Positions 24,421 to 33,862 of a DNA stretch of 64,000 nt are shown here, one piece after another. Under the pieces are notes generated by a model. It worked only from the letters and a program-made list of their open reading frames with translations, was not told where the DNA came from and made no database searches. The position numbers were made by a program, and so were the translations under genes. Source of the DNA: Glycomyces luteolus (GTDB taxonomy: Bacteria; Actinomycetota; Actinomycetes; Mycobacteriales; Micromonosporaceae); assembly GCF_027622875.1 (NCBI RefSeq), contig NZ_JAPZVP010000016.1, forward strand, positions 62,001-126,000, in the 5' to 3' direction. Positions within the stretch are counted from its first letter, which is position 1, and every line of letters starts with the position of its first letter.

Positions 24421-25422
24421 TCAGCTGCCGGTCAGGGCCCGGACGGCCTTGAGCCCCGGGCGCTTCAAGAGCGGCCACTTCCGGTCGGCGGCCGTACGCC
24501 TCGCCAGGTCGTCGGCTGCGGCTTCCCATGCGGGATAGGAGAATTCGAAGCCGGCGTCCTCGAGACGACCGGGGATGACACGGCGGCTCTTGAGCAGCAG
24601 CTCGGTGTCGCTGCGGAGCGCGAACGCGCCGAGCTCGGCCATCCACTTCGTGGCGGGGAGCCCGAAGTGGCCGCCCCAGGCGCGCCGGAGGGTCCGCATG
24701 AGGTCCTTCTGCCGCAACGGATGCGGGGCCGCGAGGTTGACCGGGCCGGCGAGCTCCTCGTGGCCGATGAGGAACTGCACGGCCCGGGTGAAGTCGGCTT
24801 CGTGGATCCACGACACGAACTGGCGCCCGCCGCCGACGGCCCCGCCGAGCCCGAGCAGGGTCATGCGGGAGAGGACGTCGAAGACCGCGCCGCGATCGGT
24901 GCTCATCACCATCGCCGAGCGGAGCGCGACCTTGCGGGTGTGCGGGGTGTCGGCCTCGTCGAGCGTGCGCTCCCAGGCCCGCGCGATGTCAATGCTCTTG
25001 GCCCAGTAAGCGGGCACGTCGGGTTCGCTGCCGCCGATGACGCCGGTGGCCTCGTCGTTCGCGCGGTCGAAGGTGTGGGCGTAGATCGTGGCGGTGCTCA
25101 TCTGGAGCCATACCGACGGGGGCTGCTCGGCGGCGGCGATGGCCTCGCCGATGACGCGGGTGGAGTCGACGCGGGAGTCCATCATCGCGGTGAGGTTCTC
25201 GCGGGTGTAGCGGCAGCTGACGCTGCGTCCGGCGAGGTTGATCACGATGTCGGCGCCGTCGATCGCCTCGGTCCAGGGGCCGAGGGTGCGGCCGTCCCAG
25301 TGAATGTGGTGCGGGCGGGAGGGACTGCGGGTGAGCACGATGAGGCGGTGGCCTGCGGCCAGGAGGCCGCGTTCGAGAACGGCGCCGACACTGCCGGTGC
25401 CGCCTGGGATGACGATCTTCAT
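24421..25422 (-). CDS. TIGR01777 family SDR epimerase
   Basis: A 333-residue extended-SDR protein. It has the glycine-rich nucleotide motif MKIVIPGGTGSVGAVL, DIVINLAGRSVSCRYT, an ST..YAH active region, WERTLDEADTPHTRKVALRSAMV and the C-terminal DUF1731-like part (GLPATKWMAELGAFALRSDTELLLKSRRVIPGRLEDAGFEFSYP). The ATG at 25422 follows GAAGGAGG. The substrate is unknown for this family. The promoter carries a strong palindrome. Confidence 0.93.
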   Translation of the reverse strand: MKIVIPGGTGSVGAVLERGLLAAGHRLIVLTRSPSRPHHIHWDGRTLGPWTEAIDGADIVINLAGRSVSCRYTRENLTAMMDSRVDSTRVIGEAIAAAEQPPSVWLQMSTATIYAHTFDRANDEATGVIGGSEPDVPAYWAKSIDIARAWERTLDEADTPHTRKVALRSAMVMSTDRGAVFDVLSRMTLLGLGGAVGGGRQFVSWIHEADFTRAVQFLIGHEELAGPVNLAAPHPLRQKDLMRTLRRAWGGHFGLPATKWMAELGAFALRSDTELLLKSRRVIPGRLEDAGFEFSYPAWEAAADDLARRTAADRKWPLLKRPGLKAVRALTGS

Positions 25423-25457
25423 GGGTTCCTCCTTCGCGCCCAAGCCTACTCTAGTTC

Positions 25458-25471
25458 TTGAACACGTTCAA
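25458..25471 (-). promoter_or_regulatory. Operator TTGAAC-AC-GTTCAA overlapping the epimerase -35
   Basis: A perfect 6-2-6 inverted repeat. Read on the minus strand, its first half is a -35-like TTGAAC, 17 bases before TAGGCT (-10). A repressor bound here would block the promoter. This type of operator suits TetR or MarR regulators, none of which is encoded nearby. The rest of the 300-base gap to 25722 shows nothing else. Confidence 0.6.
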
Positions 25472-25722
25472 ATAGTTTGCTTGCGAGACGAGCCGCACAC
25501 CGGTGCGAATCCGGTGAGGCCGCCTCCTCCTCCGGAGTCGACGCGGGCCTTGAAGCAGCGGCCGACAAGCCGTTCCGCGCATTGCTCGACCTGCGGCCGT
25601 GGGCCTGAGGGCCTCCAAGACCGGGTGCGGGCGACGGCCGCCACTTCTTGCTCGATCGCGGGCAGGGAATTGTCGGCCGGGTCGCGTAGCCTGCCGAGGT
25701 CCACGTTGACCTTGGAGGCTCG

Positions 25723-26397
25723 GTGAAGTTCAGGAAGATCGACGACAAGCGGTCCATGCGCAAGCCGCTGTGGGAAGCCGAGCGGCTGCGGCCCTTCGAC
25801 CAGGACGCCGAAGGGGAGCCCGAACCGGACTTCGAGCTGAGCGAGCGCCTCATCGACGGCCTGCGGTGGACCGGCGCGCAGGGCGACGGCAGCCTGGACC
25901 AGTCATTGCTGCGCAGCGTCGACCTCTCGGGGACGGTGTTGTCGCCCTTCGAGATCGTGGACGTGACGGTCGAGCGATCGGTGCTGGCGAACGGCCGCTG
26001 GGAGCGGACGACCGCGCGGCGGCTGGAGATCACCGACAGCCAGCTGGTGGGCTGGCAGGCGCAGTTCGCACTGGCCCAGGACGTCTACATCGCCGACTGC
26101 CGAGCCGATTTCGCGGGCATCTCGATCGGGACGGCCAAGGGCCCGGTGGTCTTCGAACGGTGCCGGTTCATGAACGCGACGTTCCTCGGCGACCTCTCGA
26201 AGACCGTGTTCATCGACTGCGTCTTCCCCGGGGCGGACTTCTCGCGAGTCGGGAATGCGAAGGGCTGCGACTTCCGGCGAGCGGAGTTGTCGGGCATCAC
26301 CGGGCTCTTGAGTCTGCGCGGTGCGCTCATCACTGCGGATCAGGCGGTCGAGATCGCCGGGGAGCTGGCGACCGCCGCGGGGTTCAAGCTGGCCTGA
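25723..26397 (+). CDS. Pentapeptide-repeat-like protein
   Basis: A 224-residue protein. From residue ~60 on, hydrophobic positions recur every five residues (SLLRSVDLSGTVLSPFEIVDVTVERSVLANG; RLEITDSQLVGWQAQF; CRFMNATFLGDLSKTVFIDCVFPGADFSRV), giving a right-handed beta-helix. The C-terminal GALITADQAVEIAGELATAAG is a usual end for this group. A GTG start at 25723 is preceded by GGAGG. Function not predictable. Confidence 0.85.
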   Translation: MKFRKIDDKRSMRKPLWEAERLRPFDQDAEGEPEPDFELSERLIDGLRWTGAQGDGSLDQSLLRSVDLSGTVLSPFEIVDVTVERSVLANGRWERTTARRLEITDSQLVGWQAQFALAQDVYIADCRADFAGISIGTAKGPVVFERCRFMNATFLGDLSKTVFIDCVFPGADFSRVGNAKGCDFRRAELSGITGLLSLRGALITADQAVEIAGELATAAGFKLA

Positions 26398-26410
26398 GTC
26401 GCAGCGCGAG

Positions 26411-26514
26411 CGTTGCGGCGTTGCGGCGTTGCGGCGTTGCGGCGTTGCGGCGTTGCGGCGTTGCGGCGTTGCGGCGTTGCGGCGTTGCGGCGTTGCGGCG
26501 TTGCGGCGTTGCGG
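26411..26514. repeat. Octanucleotide microsatellite, 13 perfect copies of CGTTGCGG
   Basis: Thirteen uninterrupted 8-base units start 14 bases after the pentapeptide gene's stop. Because 8 is not a multiple of 3, every frame is open and yields 8-residue protein repeats, which are not real genes. It is perfect in sequence, hence recent or hypermutable. Confidence 0.95.
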
Positions 26515-26597
26515 CGACCGATTCTGACCATTGCGCGCCATCGCCTACGACTGCCATCGTCCGCTCACTTGGCTACCGCGACCGATTTCGATCGTCG

Positions 26598-26924
26598 TTA
26601 TTTCACCTCCTCGAACGTCCCGGAGTGCACCTCGCCGATCCGTCCGCCGTTGGCGTCCATCGATCGGAACGCGGTGATCTTCTTGGTCCTGAAATCCATC
26701 ACGTGCGCCACGGCCGCTCCCGAGACCTCGTTCCAGCCCACCAGATACATCCGCGGCGCGACCTCGGCGACGAACAGTTCCACCTCCTCTGAAGCGCCCT
26801 CCACGACGCCGTCGATCTGCTCGTACACCATCCGATTGCCTTCGACCGCATAGGTGTTGTGGAACAGCACTCCGTTGTCCAAGCGGATGTCGAAGCCCTT
26901 TCCCGCGAACTCGAAATCGCTCAT
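26598..26924 (-). CDS. MoaF-like domain protein
   Basis: A 108-residue calycin-like protein starting MSDFEFAGKGFDIRLDNG, after GAAGGAG. The pattern F-D-N-G...Y-E-x-I-D-G...YLVGWNE..GAAVAHVMDF...GEVHSGTF matches MoaF-related proteins, small beta-barrels often found near monoamine or catechol metabolism genes but of unproven biochemical role. It stands alone here. Confidence 0.7.
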   Translation of the reverse strand: MSDFEFAGKGFDIRLDNGVLFHNTYAVEGNRMVYEQIDGVVEGASEEVELFVAEVAPRMYLVGWNEVSGAAVAHVMDFRTKKITAFRSMDANGGRIGEVHSGTFEEVK

Positions 26925-27139
26925 GACCGTCTCCTTCGTCGACTGCGCCCATGGTCCGCGCCGGCGCGGACCGCGTTGGCCGCCTTCCAACCTAGGAGAT
27001 CAGCGACCAAGGCACTGGCGATTCGCCGAGCCTGGCATGGTCGAAACCGGTCAATGCCGATGCCGTCGAAGATCGACTCGCCAGGGCCGCCATAGCCGGT
27101 CTTAGCCGGCCCGACCGCCACTCACTCGCAGCCGCGGCC

Positions 27140-27904
27140 TTATTCCTTGTCGCGTGGCGCGCCTCCCTCCGCCTCGATGGCCGCGCTGACTGCCTCCACC
27201 CGGGCGCGGAAGTCCACGTCCTCGGTCTCGGCCAGCGCTTCGAGCGTCGTCCGCCGTCGCCGCAGCGACCGTTCCAGCCAGGCCTGCCATTCCGGCGTGG
27301 CCTCGACCGATGCGACGGTCGCGGGCCGCCAGACCGGCATCGGTGCTCCGATGGCGGCGAATCGCGGGTTCGGTTTGAGCCCTTCAGGTTCGGGAAGGAA
27401 GTCGCGAACCGCCGAGTCGGTCCAGCCACGCGAGCGGAGGATCGGTTTGGTCACCCAGACGGTGCCGTCGCGCTGCCGTACGAACTGCGGTCTCGGAGGG
27501 GCGGGCGGTCCCTGCCACTCCAGTGGCAGCGGCTCGTATCCGGGCCGATCGTCAGGTGGGGCCGGTTCAGGCGCGGCAGGGGCCGCGGAGGGATTCGGTG
27601 GTGCCGCCGTGTTCGGCGCTACCGCTGTCGCGGCTTCAGAGGCGCCCCGCGGTGGCGCTGTCTGCGGTGCGGCTTCGACCGTGGTCGCCGGAGACGCGCC
27701 TTCTGGAGCAACCGCGAGTGGCGGTGTTTCGGGTTCGAGGCTCGGGAACGGTCCGAGCCGATCCGCGGTCGCCAGGGAGTTGAGCAGCCATTGAGCGAAA
27801 TGCGCTCGCAGCGGTTCATTGGGAATGGTTTCGAACGGCAGGGCTCGGGTGATCGCGTCGAGGCCCGCCTGGTTCCGTGAACTGTCTGATGGTTGCACTG
27901 CCAT
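27140..27904 (-). CDS. Hypothetical protein with Ala/Pro-rich linker and a conserved GWT-FLPEP-NP motif region
   Basis: About 254 residues from the ATG at 27904. An N-terminal helical part (GLDAITRALPFETIPNEPLRAHFAQWLL) is joined by an Ala/Pro linker (~75-120) to a C-terminal module: RSRGWTDSAVRDFLPEPEGLKPNPRF, then a long charged helix with WQAWLERSLRRRRTTLEALAE. The GWT...FLxEP...NP pattern recurs in unnamed actinobacterial proteins. It is probably a DNA- or nucleotide-associated helper; no function assigned. Confidence 0.65.
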   Translation of the reverse strand: MAVQPSDSSRNQAGLDAITRALPFETIPNEPLRAHFAQWLLNSLATADRLGPFPSLEPETPPLAVAPEGASPATTVEAAPQTAPPRGASEAATAVAPNTAAPPNPSAAPAAPEPAPPDDRPGYEPLPLEWQGPPAPPRPQFVRQRDGTVWVTKPILRSRGWTDSAVRDFLPEPEGLKPNPRFAAIGAPMPVWRPATVASVEATPEWQAWLERSLRRRRTTLEALAETEDVDFRARVEAVSAAIEAEGGAPRDKE

Positions 27905-28155
27905 CGCACCGTCCGATCGGTTCTCGCGCCCGCCCGTTGGGGCGGTGCGCGCGCTATTCAGTTGCCTCCGCAACCGTAGAAGGGGGGTACGACAATTCCG
28001 CCTCTCCGCGCACCGGCCTGTGAGGACGTTCACTTCAAGCTGGTTCCGACGGCTCGTCAGCAGCGCGTCAGTGCGCTGTCAGCGCCCCCGGCGATGGTTC
28101 TCCTCGACACCGCAACCCGGGAGTACCCGGAACCGCATCCGCGAAGGGAACCACC

Positions 28156-29535
28156 ATGACCGCCAACGAGCTCCAGCAGGTCGTCGCCCAGTCCGCCGCC
28201 GAGTACGCGGTGCCCGGCATCTCGGTCGGCATCTGGCACCAGGGCCGCGAGATCTATGCCTCCCACGGCGTCACCAGCGTCGCGAACCCGCACCCGGTCG
28301 ACGAGGACACCATCTTCACCCTCGGCTCCACCACCAAGGGCTTCACCGCGACCGCGCTCGTGATCCTCGCCGAGCAGGGCAAGGTCGACTTCGACGCCCC
28401 GGTGCGCCGCTACCTTCCCGAGCTCAAGCTCGCCGACGAGCGCACCGCCGCCACGATCACCGTGGGCAACCTGCTCAACCACACTGCGGGCCTGGACACC
28501 TGGATGCTGCGGGACACCGGCGACGGCGACGACGCTCTCAGAACCTATGTGGACCAACTCGATGAACTGACGCTCATCGCCGAGCCCGGCGAGCGGGCGT
28601 CCTACAGCCAGGCCGGCTTCAACCTCCTCGGCCGCGTCATCGAGGTCGTCACCGGGAAGACCTACGAGCAGGCGATCGCGCATCTCCTGTTCGAGCCGGT
28701 CGGGCTCGAGAACTCCACGTTCTTCGCCGCCGAGGCCATGACCCGCAAGTTCTCGCTCGGCCACAGCGTCACCGACGACGGCACCGCCGTCTCCTCCACC
28801 TGGAAGGTCCACCGCGCCCAGAACCCCGGCGGGGGCGGCGCGTCCACCGCGCGCGACCTCGTCCGCTGGGCCCGCTTCCACCTCGGGGACGGCCGCGCCG
28901 ACTCGGGCGAGCGGATCGTCGCCGCCGAAGCGCTACAGGCGATGCGGCGCCAGACCGTCGAGCTGCGCGGCAGCTCCCTCGGCGACGGCTTCGGCATCTG
29001 CTGGTTCCTGCGCGAGATCGACGGCGCGGCCACGTTCGCCCACGGCGGCTCGTCGGTCGGCCAGTTCGCGGACTTCATCGCCGTGCCCGAGCACGACTTC
29101 GCGATCGTCGTCCTCACCAACGCCGAACCCGGCGGCACACCCTGCAACCTGGCGGTCATCCGCTGGGCGCTCGAGCACTACCTGGGCCTGATCGACCGCG
29201 ACCCCGAGCCGGTCGCCTTCGACGTGACGCGCGCCGCCGAGGTCGTCGGCGATTACGAGGTGGACATGATGACCGTGAGCGTCGTCGACGAAGGCGACCA
29301 CCTGAGCCTCGCGGCCCGTATCCGGCCCGAACTGCGCGCGGCCTCCCAGGCGGACATGCCCGCCGACTGCGAACCAGCGCATATGGGTTTCGTTGCGGTG
29401 GAGGGCGACGACTACATCGTCACCGAGGGCCAGCTTCAGGGACAGCGCGGCTACTTCGCCCGGGACGAGGACGGCGAGGTCACCGGGATCGATCTGGCCG
29501 GACGCCAGTTCCGCAGGGTCCGCGAGCACGCCTGA
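28156..29535 (+). CDS. Serine hydrolase, class C beta-lactamase-like family
   Basis: A 459-residue protein of the penicillin-binding/beta-lactamase fold. It has the nucleophile motif STTK (S58-K61), the second motif Y150-S-Q where YxN is usual, and HGGSSVG (H296 region). A C-terminal ~100-residue beta domain follows (VVGDYEVDMMTVSVVDEGD). There is no signal peptide, so it is probably a cytoplasmic esterase or peptidase rather than a resistance enzyme. GGAACC shortly upstream of the ATG serves as a weak ribosome site. The 250 bases before it show no gene. Confidence 0.92.
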   Translation: MTANELQQVVAQSAAEYAVPGISVGIWHQGREIYASHGVTSVANPHPVDEDTIFTLGSTTKGFTATALVILAEQGKVDFDAPVRRYLPELKLADERTAATITVGNLLNHTAGLDTWMLRDTGDGDDALRTYVDQLDELTLIAEPGERASYSQAGFNLLGRVIEVVTGKTYEQAIAHLLFEPVGLENSTFFAAEAMTRKFSLGHSVTDDGTAVSSTWKVHRAQNPGGGGASTARDLVRWARFHLGDGRADSGERIVAAEALQAMRRQTVELRGSSLGDGFGICWFLREIDGAATFAHGGSSVGQFADFIAVPEHDFAIVVLTNAEPGGTPCNLAVIRWALEHYLGLIDRDPEPVAFDVTRAAEVVGDYEVDMMTVSVVDEGDHLSLAARIRPELRAASQADMPADCEPAHMGFVAVEGDDYIVTEGQLQGQRGYFARDEDGEVTGIDLAGRQFRRVREHA

Positions 29536-29581
29536 GCAAAGCATTCGCCCGAACGCCGCCGCACCCGAGTGTGCGGCGGCA

Positions 29582-29764
29582 TCAGCGCGAGGCGGGACTG
29601 CATGACTGCTGGCCCGTAACGCGAGCTGGTTTGCCTCCACGACCGGGACGCTGGACGCGAAATACCGTCGTCTCGTACGTCGTCCTAATCCCCGGCCCCG
29701 CAATAGCCGTGGACTCGATCTCGTGGCCCAAGCTGATCCAGGCTTCTTCTTCGATCCAATCCAT
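29582..29764 (-). CDS. Possible small ORF of unknown function
   Basis: 60 codons beginning MDWIEEEAWISLGHEIE. Composition is plausible for a protein and a TGAGGGG lies upstream, but there is no recognised family and the C-terminal third is Arg/Pro/Ser-rich. It sits in the 374-base gap between the serine hydrolase and the AfsR-like regulator, which otherwise appears empty. Confidence 0.3.
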   Translation of the reverse strand: MDWIEEEAWISLGHEIESTAIAGPGIRTTYETTVFRVQRPGRGGKPARVTGQQSCSPASR

Positions 29765-29909
29765 CCTGACATCGCCCCTCAGGTAGAAGCCGATGCTACT
29801 CATCGAGTACGACCCGCCTGATCGTCAAGCGCGCCGGGCGCGGCCGCCTCAGCCGCCGCGATCGCCCTCCAATGCCTCCGCCGCCCCCTTCCCAGGCACA
29901 CTTACTCCC

Positions 29910-32900
29910 ATGCACGTACTCCTCCTCGGCCCCTTCGAGATCCGCGACGCCGACGACCGGCAAGTCGACCTGGCCGGGGCGCGCCTGCGCGCGCTCATGG
30001 CCCGCCTCGCGCTCGAACCGGGCCGCGAGGTCACCGCCGACGGGCTCCTCGACGCGATCTGGGAGGACGACGCCCCCTCCGCGAACGCCTTGCAGGCCTT
30101 GGTGTCCCGGGTCCGGCGCGCGATCGGCGCGGATCGGCTCACCCGCGGCGCCGCCGGATACCGCCTCGCGGTCGAGCCCGCCGACGTGGACGTGACGCGC
30201 TTCGAGCGCCTCTCGGAGTCCGGCCGCAGAAACGGCGACCTCGCCGCGCTCCGCGAAGCCGAATCCCTCTGGCGCGGACCGGCCTTTGCCGACCTGCGTC
30301 ACCTCCGGTTCGCCGACAACGAAGCGATCCGCCTGGAGCGCTTGCGCAACGAGACCACCCGCGAACGCCTCGCCCTCGAGATCGCCACGGGCACTGACGT
30401 ACTCGCCGAACTCGAACCCCTCGCCGACGCCCACCCGCTCGACGAGCGCTGGCAGGCGCTCCTCATGCGCGCCCTGTACGCGACCGGCCGACCGGCCGAA
30501 GCCCTCGACGCGTTCGAGCGGGCCCGGGAGCGCCTCGCCGACGAGCTCGGCGCCGACCCCTCCCCCGAACTCGCCGAGCTCCACCTGCAGATCCTCCGGC
30601 AGAGCGCGGCCCCGGCCGCGCGCGTCGAGAAGCGCAGCAACCTGAAAGCCCAGCTCACCAGTTTCGTCGGCCGCGAAACCGAGCTGGACGCGCTCGCCGC
30701 GGCGGTAACGGCCTCCCGCCTGGTCACGGTCACCGGTCCCGGCGGCGCGGGCAAGACGCGCTTGGCGGTCGAGGCCGCGACGGGCCTGTCAAGCGTTGCG
30801 CCCCAAGGAGTGTGGCTGGTCGAGCTGGCGGCGGTCGGCGACGACGCCGACGTCGCCCCCGCGGTCCTGCGCGCCATCGGCGCCCGCGAATCCGGCCTGC
30901 TCGAGCCCTCCGCGCACGACGCCGCGTCCCGCCTGGAGGAGTATTTCGCCGACCAGGACGCGCTGGTCGTCCTCGACAACTGCGAGCACCGAATCGACGC
31001 CGCCGCGCGGCTCGCCGCCCGCCTCCTCGGCGCCTGCCCGGGCCTGCGCCTCCTGGCCACCAGCCGCGAACCCCTCGGGATCGGCGGCGAGCACTTGTTC
31101 CCCATCCCGCCACTGCCGATCTCAATAGACAGTCCGGAATCGAGTCCCGCAGTGCGGCTGTTCCGCGAGCGGGCCGCAGCCGTACGCCCCGATTTCAGGC
31201 TCGACGCGTCCAATACCGAAGCGGTCGTGGAGATCTGCCGCCGCCTGGACGGGTTGCCGCTCGCGGTCGAACTCGCCGCCGCGCGCATGCGTGCGCTCGA
31301 CGCGGCCCAGATCGCCGCCCGCCTGGACGACCGGTTCGCACTCCTCGCGGGTGCCGACCGCACCGCGCCCGAGCGGCACCGCACCCTCGAGGCCGTGATC
31401 GCCTGGAGCTGGGACCTCCTCTCGGAAGCCGAACGGGCCCTGGCCATGCGCATGTCCGTCTACCCCGGCGGCGTCGGCTTCGACCGGGTCGGCGACCTCG
31501 ACGCGCTCACCGGGCTCGTCGACAAGTCCCTAGTGGAACGTGTGGGCGACCGGTACCGGATGCTCGAGACCATCCGCTCCTACGCCGCGGCGCGGCTCGA
31601 ACCAGCCGCAGCCGAGGCCGAGCACGACGCGATGGCCCGGTACTGCCTCGACCTGGTCGAACGCGCCGACGACGAGATCCGGACCGCGACTCAGCTCGAA
31701 GCGATGGCGCGACTCGACGCCGAGCACGACAACCTCCTCGCCGTCCTCGGCCGCTCGGTCGCCAACGGCGACAAGGAAACCGGCTTGCGCATGATCGCCG
31801 CCCTGTTCTGGTACTGGCACCTGCGCGGCTTCCGCAGCCAACTCCAGCACTGGTTCCCGGCCCTCCTGGCCCTGCCCGGCGAGATCTCCGCGTCCCTCGC
31901 CCCAGCAGTCCTCCTGGTCACCGGCATGGCGCAGACCGAACTCGGGGACATCGCCGCCGGGGCACGATCGATCACCGAAGGCATCGCCCTGGGACGCAAG
32001 GCGGACGGACCGATCGCCGGTCGCTGGCTCCTCTCCATCGCCCCCGCGTTCCTCTCCGACCCGACCGTCGCCGCCGACCCCGATTCGGCCGAAGGCTGGG
32101 AACTGGGCATCATCCTGCTCACCGCGGCCGCCGTCGACGAGGGTTCCAACGGACTCGTCAGCCTCGCGCAGATCGACCGCGCCGATGCCGAGTTCGCCAA
32201 GCTCGGGGACCGCTTCGGCCGCGCGTCTGCCCTGCGGATGCGCGCCGAATTCTGGGCACGCCAAGGCGATCACACCGCTGCCGAGGACGCGCTCGCACAG
32301 GCGGCCGCGCTCTTCGACGAGCTCGGCACCGCCGGCGATGCCGCCGAGACCTACGCCGAGCTCGCGCTGGTCAGCGCGATGCACGGTGTCGTCCGAAGCG
32401 CGCAGAGCGGCGCTGTCGGCGAGCGCAAAGACGACCAGCCCTGGACGTTCATCAACCGCGGCATCGAACTGGCCGACGCCGACCGCGATCCGCACACCAC
32501 CGCGTATGTGCGCTGGTGCCGTGCCCAGATCCTGCTCTACACCGGCGATCACGAAGCGGCGTTCCGCGAACTCGACGCCACGGAACCGGTCTTCACGGGC
32601 TCCGCCATGCATGCGCGCGTGCACGTCTGCGGCGCTGCGCTGCGGGCCCTGGCCGCGCTCGCCGAGGGAGACCCGGCCCTCGCGCGCCGCCGCCTCGATG
32701 CGCTCACACCCGATCTGGTCGACGGCGCCGCGGGCCCCTACCCCGCCATGGCCGCCCGGATCAGGGCCGCGATCGCCCTCCAGGAAGGGGACGCGGTCAG
32801 GGCGGCGACCTTGCTGGGTGCCGCTGCCGCACTCCTCGGCACCGATGACCGGCGCGGCTACGACGCGGCCCTGCGCACGCCCGAACTCGTCAGGAAGGCG

Positions 32901-32993
32901 CTGGGGGCCAACGCGTTCAAGCAGGGATACGACCTCGGCGCGGCAATGGACCGGGACGCGGCCAGCGCGCTGCTCTTCGCGGATCAGGCCTGA
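29910..32993 (+). CDS. AfsR/SARP-type large regulator with NB-ARC ATPase and TPR-like domains
   Basis: A 1027-residue protein. Residues 1-95 are the winged-helix DNA-binding domain (MHVLLLGPFEIRD) and ~96-235 the BTAD. Residues ~250-560 are an NB-ARC-type STAND ATPase (Walker A GPGGAGKT at 277-284, Walker B LVVLDNCEH, GLPLAVELAAARMR). The C-terminal ~450 residues are helical, TPR-like. Such proteins integrate ATP and partner signals to activate secondary-metabolite or stress genes. No target gene set is obvious nearby. A frame upstream of 29910 exists but has no family match. Confidence 0.93.
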   Translation: MHVLLLGPFEIRDADDRQVDLAGARLRALMARLALEPGREVTADGLLDAIWEDDAPSANALQALVSRVRRAIGADRLTRGAAGYRLAVEPADVDVTRFERLSESGRRNGDLAALREAESLWRGPAFADLRHLRFADNEAIRLERLRNETTRERLALEIATGTDVLAELEPLADAHPLDERWQALLMRALYATGRPAEALDAFERARERLADELGADPSPELAELHLQILRQSAAPAARVEKRSNLKAQLTSFVGRETELDALAAAVTASRLVTVTGPGGAGKTRLAVEAATGLSSVAPQGVWLVELAAVGDDADVAPAVLRAIGARESGLLEPSAHDAASRLEEYFADQDALVVLDNCEHRIDAAARLAARLLGACPGLRLLATSREPLGIGGEHLFPIPPLPISIDSPESSPAVRLFRERAAAVRPDFRLDASNTEAVVEICRRLDGLPLAVELAAARMRALDAAQIAARLDDRFALLAGADRTAPERHRTLEAVIAWSWDLLSEAERALAMRMSVYPGGVGFDRVGDLDALTGLVDKSLVERVGDRYRMLETIRSYAAARLEPAAAEAEHDAMARYCLDLVERADDEIRTATQLEAMARLDAEHDNLLAVLGRSVANGDKETGLRMIAALFWYWHLRGFRSQLQHWFPALLALPGEISASLAPAVLLVTGMAQTELGDIAAGARSITEGIALGRKADGPIAGRWLLSIAPAFLSDPTVAADPDSAEGWELGIILLTAAAVDEGSNGLVSLAQIDRADAEFAKLGDRFGRASALRMRAEFWARQGDHTAAEDALAQAAALFDELGTAGDAAETYAELALVSAMHGVVRSAQSGAVGERKDDQPWTFINRGIELADADRDPHTTAYVRWCRAQILLYTGDHEAAFRELDATEPVFTGSAMHARVHVCGAALRALAALAEGDPALARRRLDALTPDLVDGAAGPYPAMAARIRAAIALQEGDAVRAATLLGAAAALLGTDDRRGYDAALRTPELVRKALGANAFKQGYDLGAAMDRDAASALLFADQA

Positions 32994-33054
32994 CCCGGCC
33001 CGCCACCGACGCACCGCGACGACCGCGCTCGTCGCGGGTCAAGACACGCGAAGC

Positions 33055-33077
33055 GGCCCCGCGCCTGGCGCGGGGCC
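33055..33077. terminator. GC-rich hairpin between convergent genes
   Basis: Near-perfect inverted repeat (33055-33065 with 33067-33077), about 60 bases after the AfsR-like stop and before the end of the next, convergent gene. There is no T tract. Confidence 0.5.
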
Positions 33078-33094
33078 CGCTCGTTGAGCTGCGG

Positions 33095-33667
33095 TCATGC
33101 CCTGCGGAAGTAGGCGCGGGCGGGGCGCAGGGCCAGGAGCACCACGCCGAGGATGCAGCCGCCGATGACCACCGCGAAGCGGACGCCTTCGAGGGCGGGG
33201 AGCCAGCTCGGGTAGGCGGTGAATGCGGCGTCCAGGATCGCGGCCGCGTCGAGGGAGCGGACTGCCGCGTCGTCCGAGGCGTCGAAGAGCGCCTGGACCT
33301 TAGCGGCGGCGGTCGCGTTGCTGGCCATGATGAGCGCGTTCCCGGCGAGCACGAGCGGCAGCGCGATGAACGCAAGGATGCGGCCGATCCGCTTGCCCGC
33401 CAGCACGATGAAGCCGAGCAGCGCGATCGCGGCGGCGATGCCGAACGGCGCCCAGATCGCGACGCCGTGCTCGTCGAAGGCGAGTCCGCTGGCGGCCAGC
33501 AGGTCCGGGGACTGGCCCTGGCGGGCGACCTCGGCTTCGGCGGCGGCTTGGACGTCGCCGCCGTAGACGAGGCCGATGATCGGGATCGACGCGAAGGCGA
33601 GGGCGATCGCGAAGTGGAGGATGGCGGCGATGGTGACGGTGGTGGGGCGGATCTGCTTGGCGGACAT
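33095..33667 (-). CDS. Four-helix membrane protein of unknown function
   Basis: A 190-residue protein with four predicted helices (TIAAILHFAIALAFASIPIIGLV; WAPFGIAAAIALLGFIVLAG; RILAFIALPLVLAGNALIMAS; FAVVIGGCILGVVLLAL). A good GAAGGAGAC precedes the ATG at 33667. No domain was recognised. The 195 bases upstream to 33862 hold no gene. Confidence 0.8.
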   Translation of the reverse strand: MSAKQIRPTTVTIAAILHFAIALAFASIPIIGLVYGGDVQAAAEAEVARQGQSPDLLAASGLAFDEHGVAIWAPFGIAAAIALLGFIVLAGKRIGRILAFIALPLVLAGNALIMASNATAAAKVQALFDASDDAAVRSLDAAAILDAAFTAYPSWLPALEGVRFAVVIGGCILGVVLLALRPARAYFRRA

Positions 33668-33862
33668 TGGAGTCTCCTTCGTTCGAGGTGTCGTGCGGGC
33701 CGTTCGCCGCTAGGCGTCCGGGTTCATGCCGATACCTTCGCCGTCGGCGCTGACGCACGGCTGACAACGCACTGACGGGCACGGAACCCGCAGCGCCGCA
33801 CCGCTTCAGGAGACGCCGACGCCCGCGGCCGGAGACCGGCTGCGGGCGTCGGGAGGGGATTG

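Noticed and set aside
25500-25540. T-arm-like CCGGTGCGAATCCGG, suggesting a tRNA or riboswitch
   Set aside because: No matching acceptor, D or anticodon arms nearby and no known riboswitch core motif. Treated as chance.
26413-26541. Protein-like frames with eight-residue repeats (ALRRCGVA and similar)
   Set aside because: They are translations of the 8-base microsatellite, open in all frames, with no start signals or family match.
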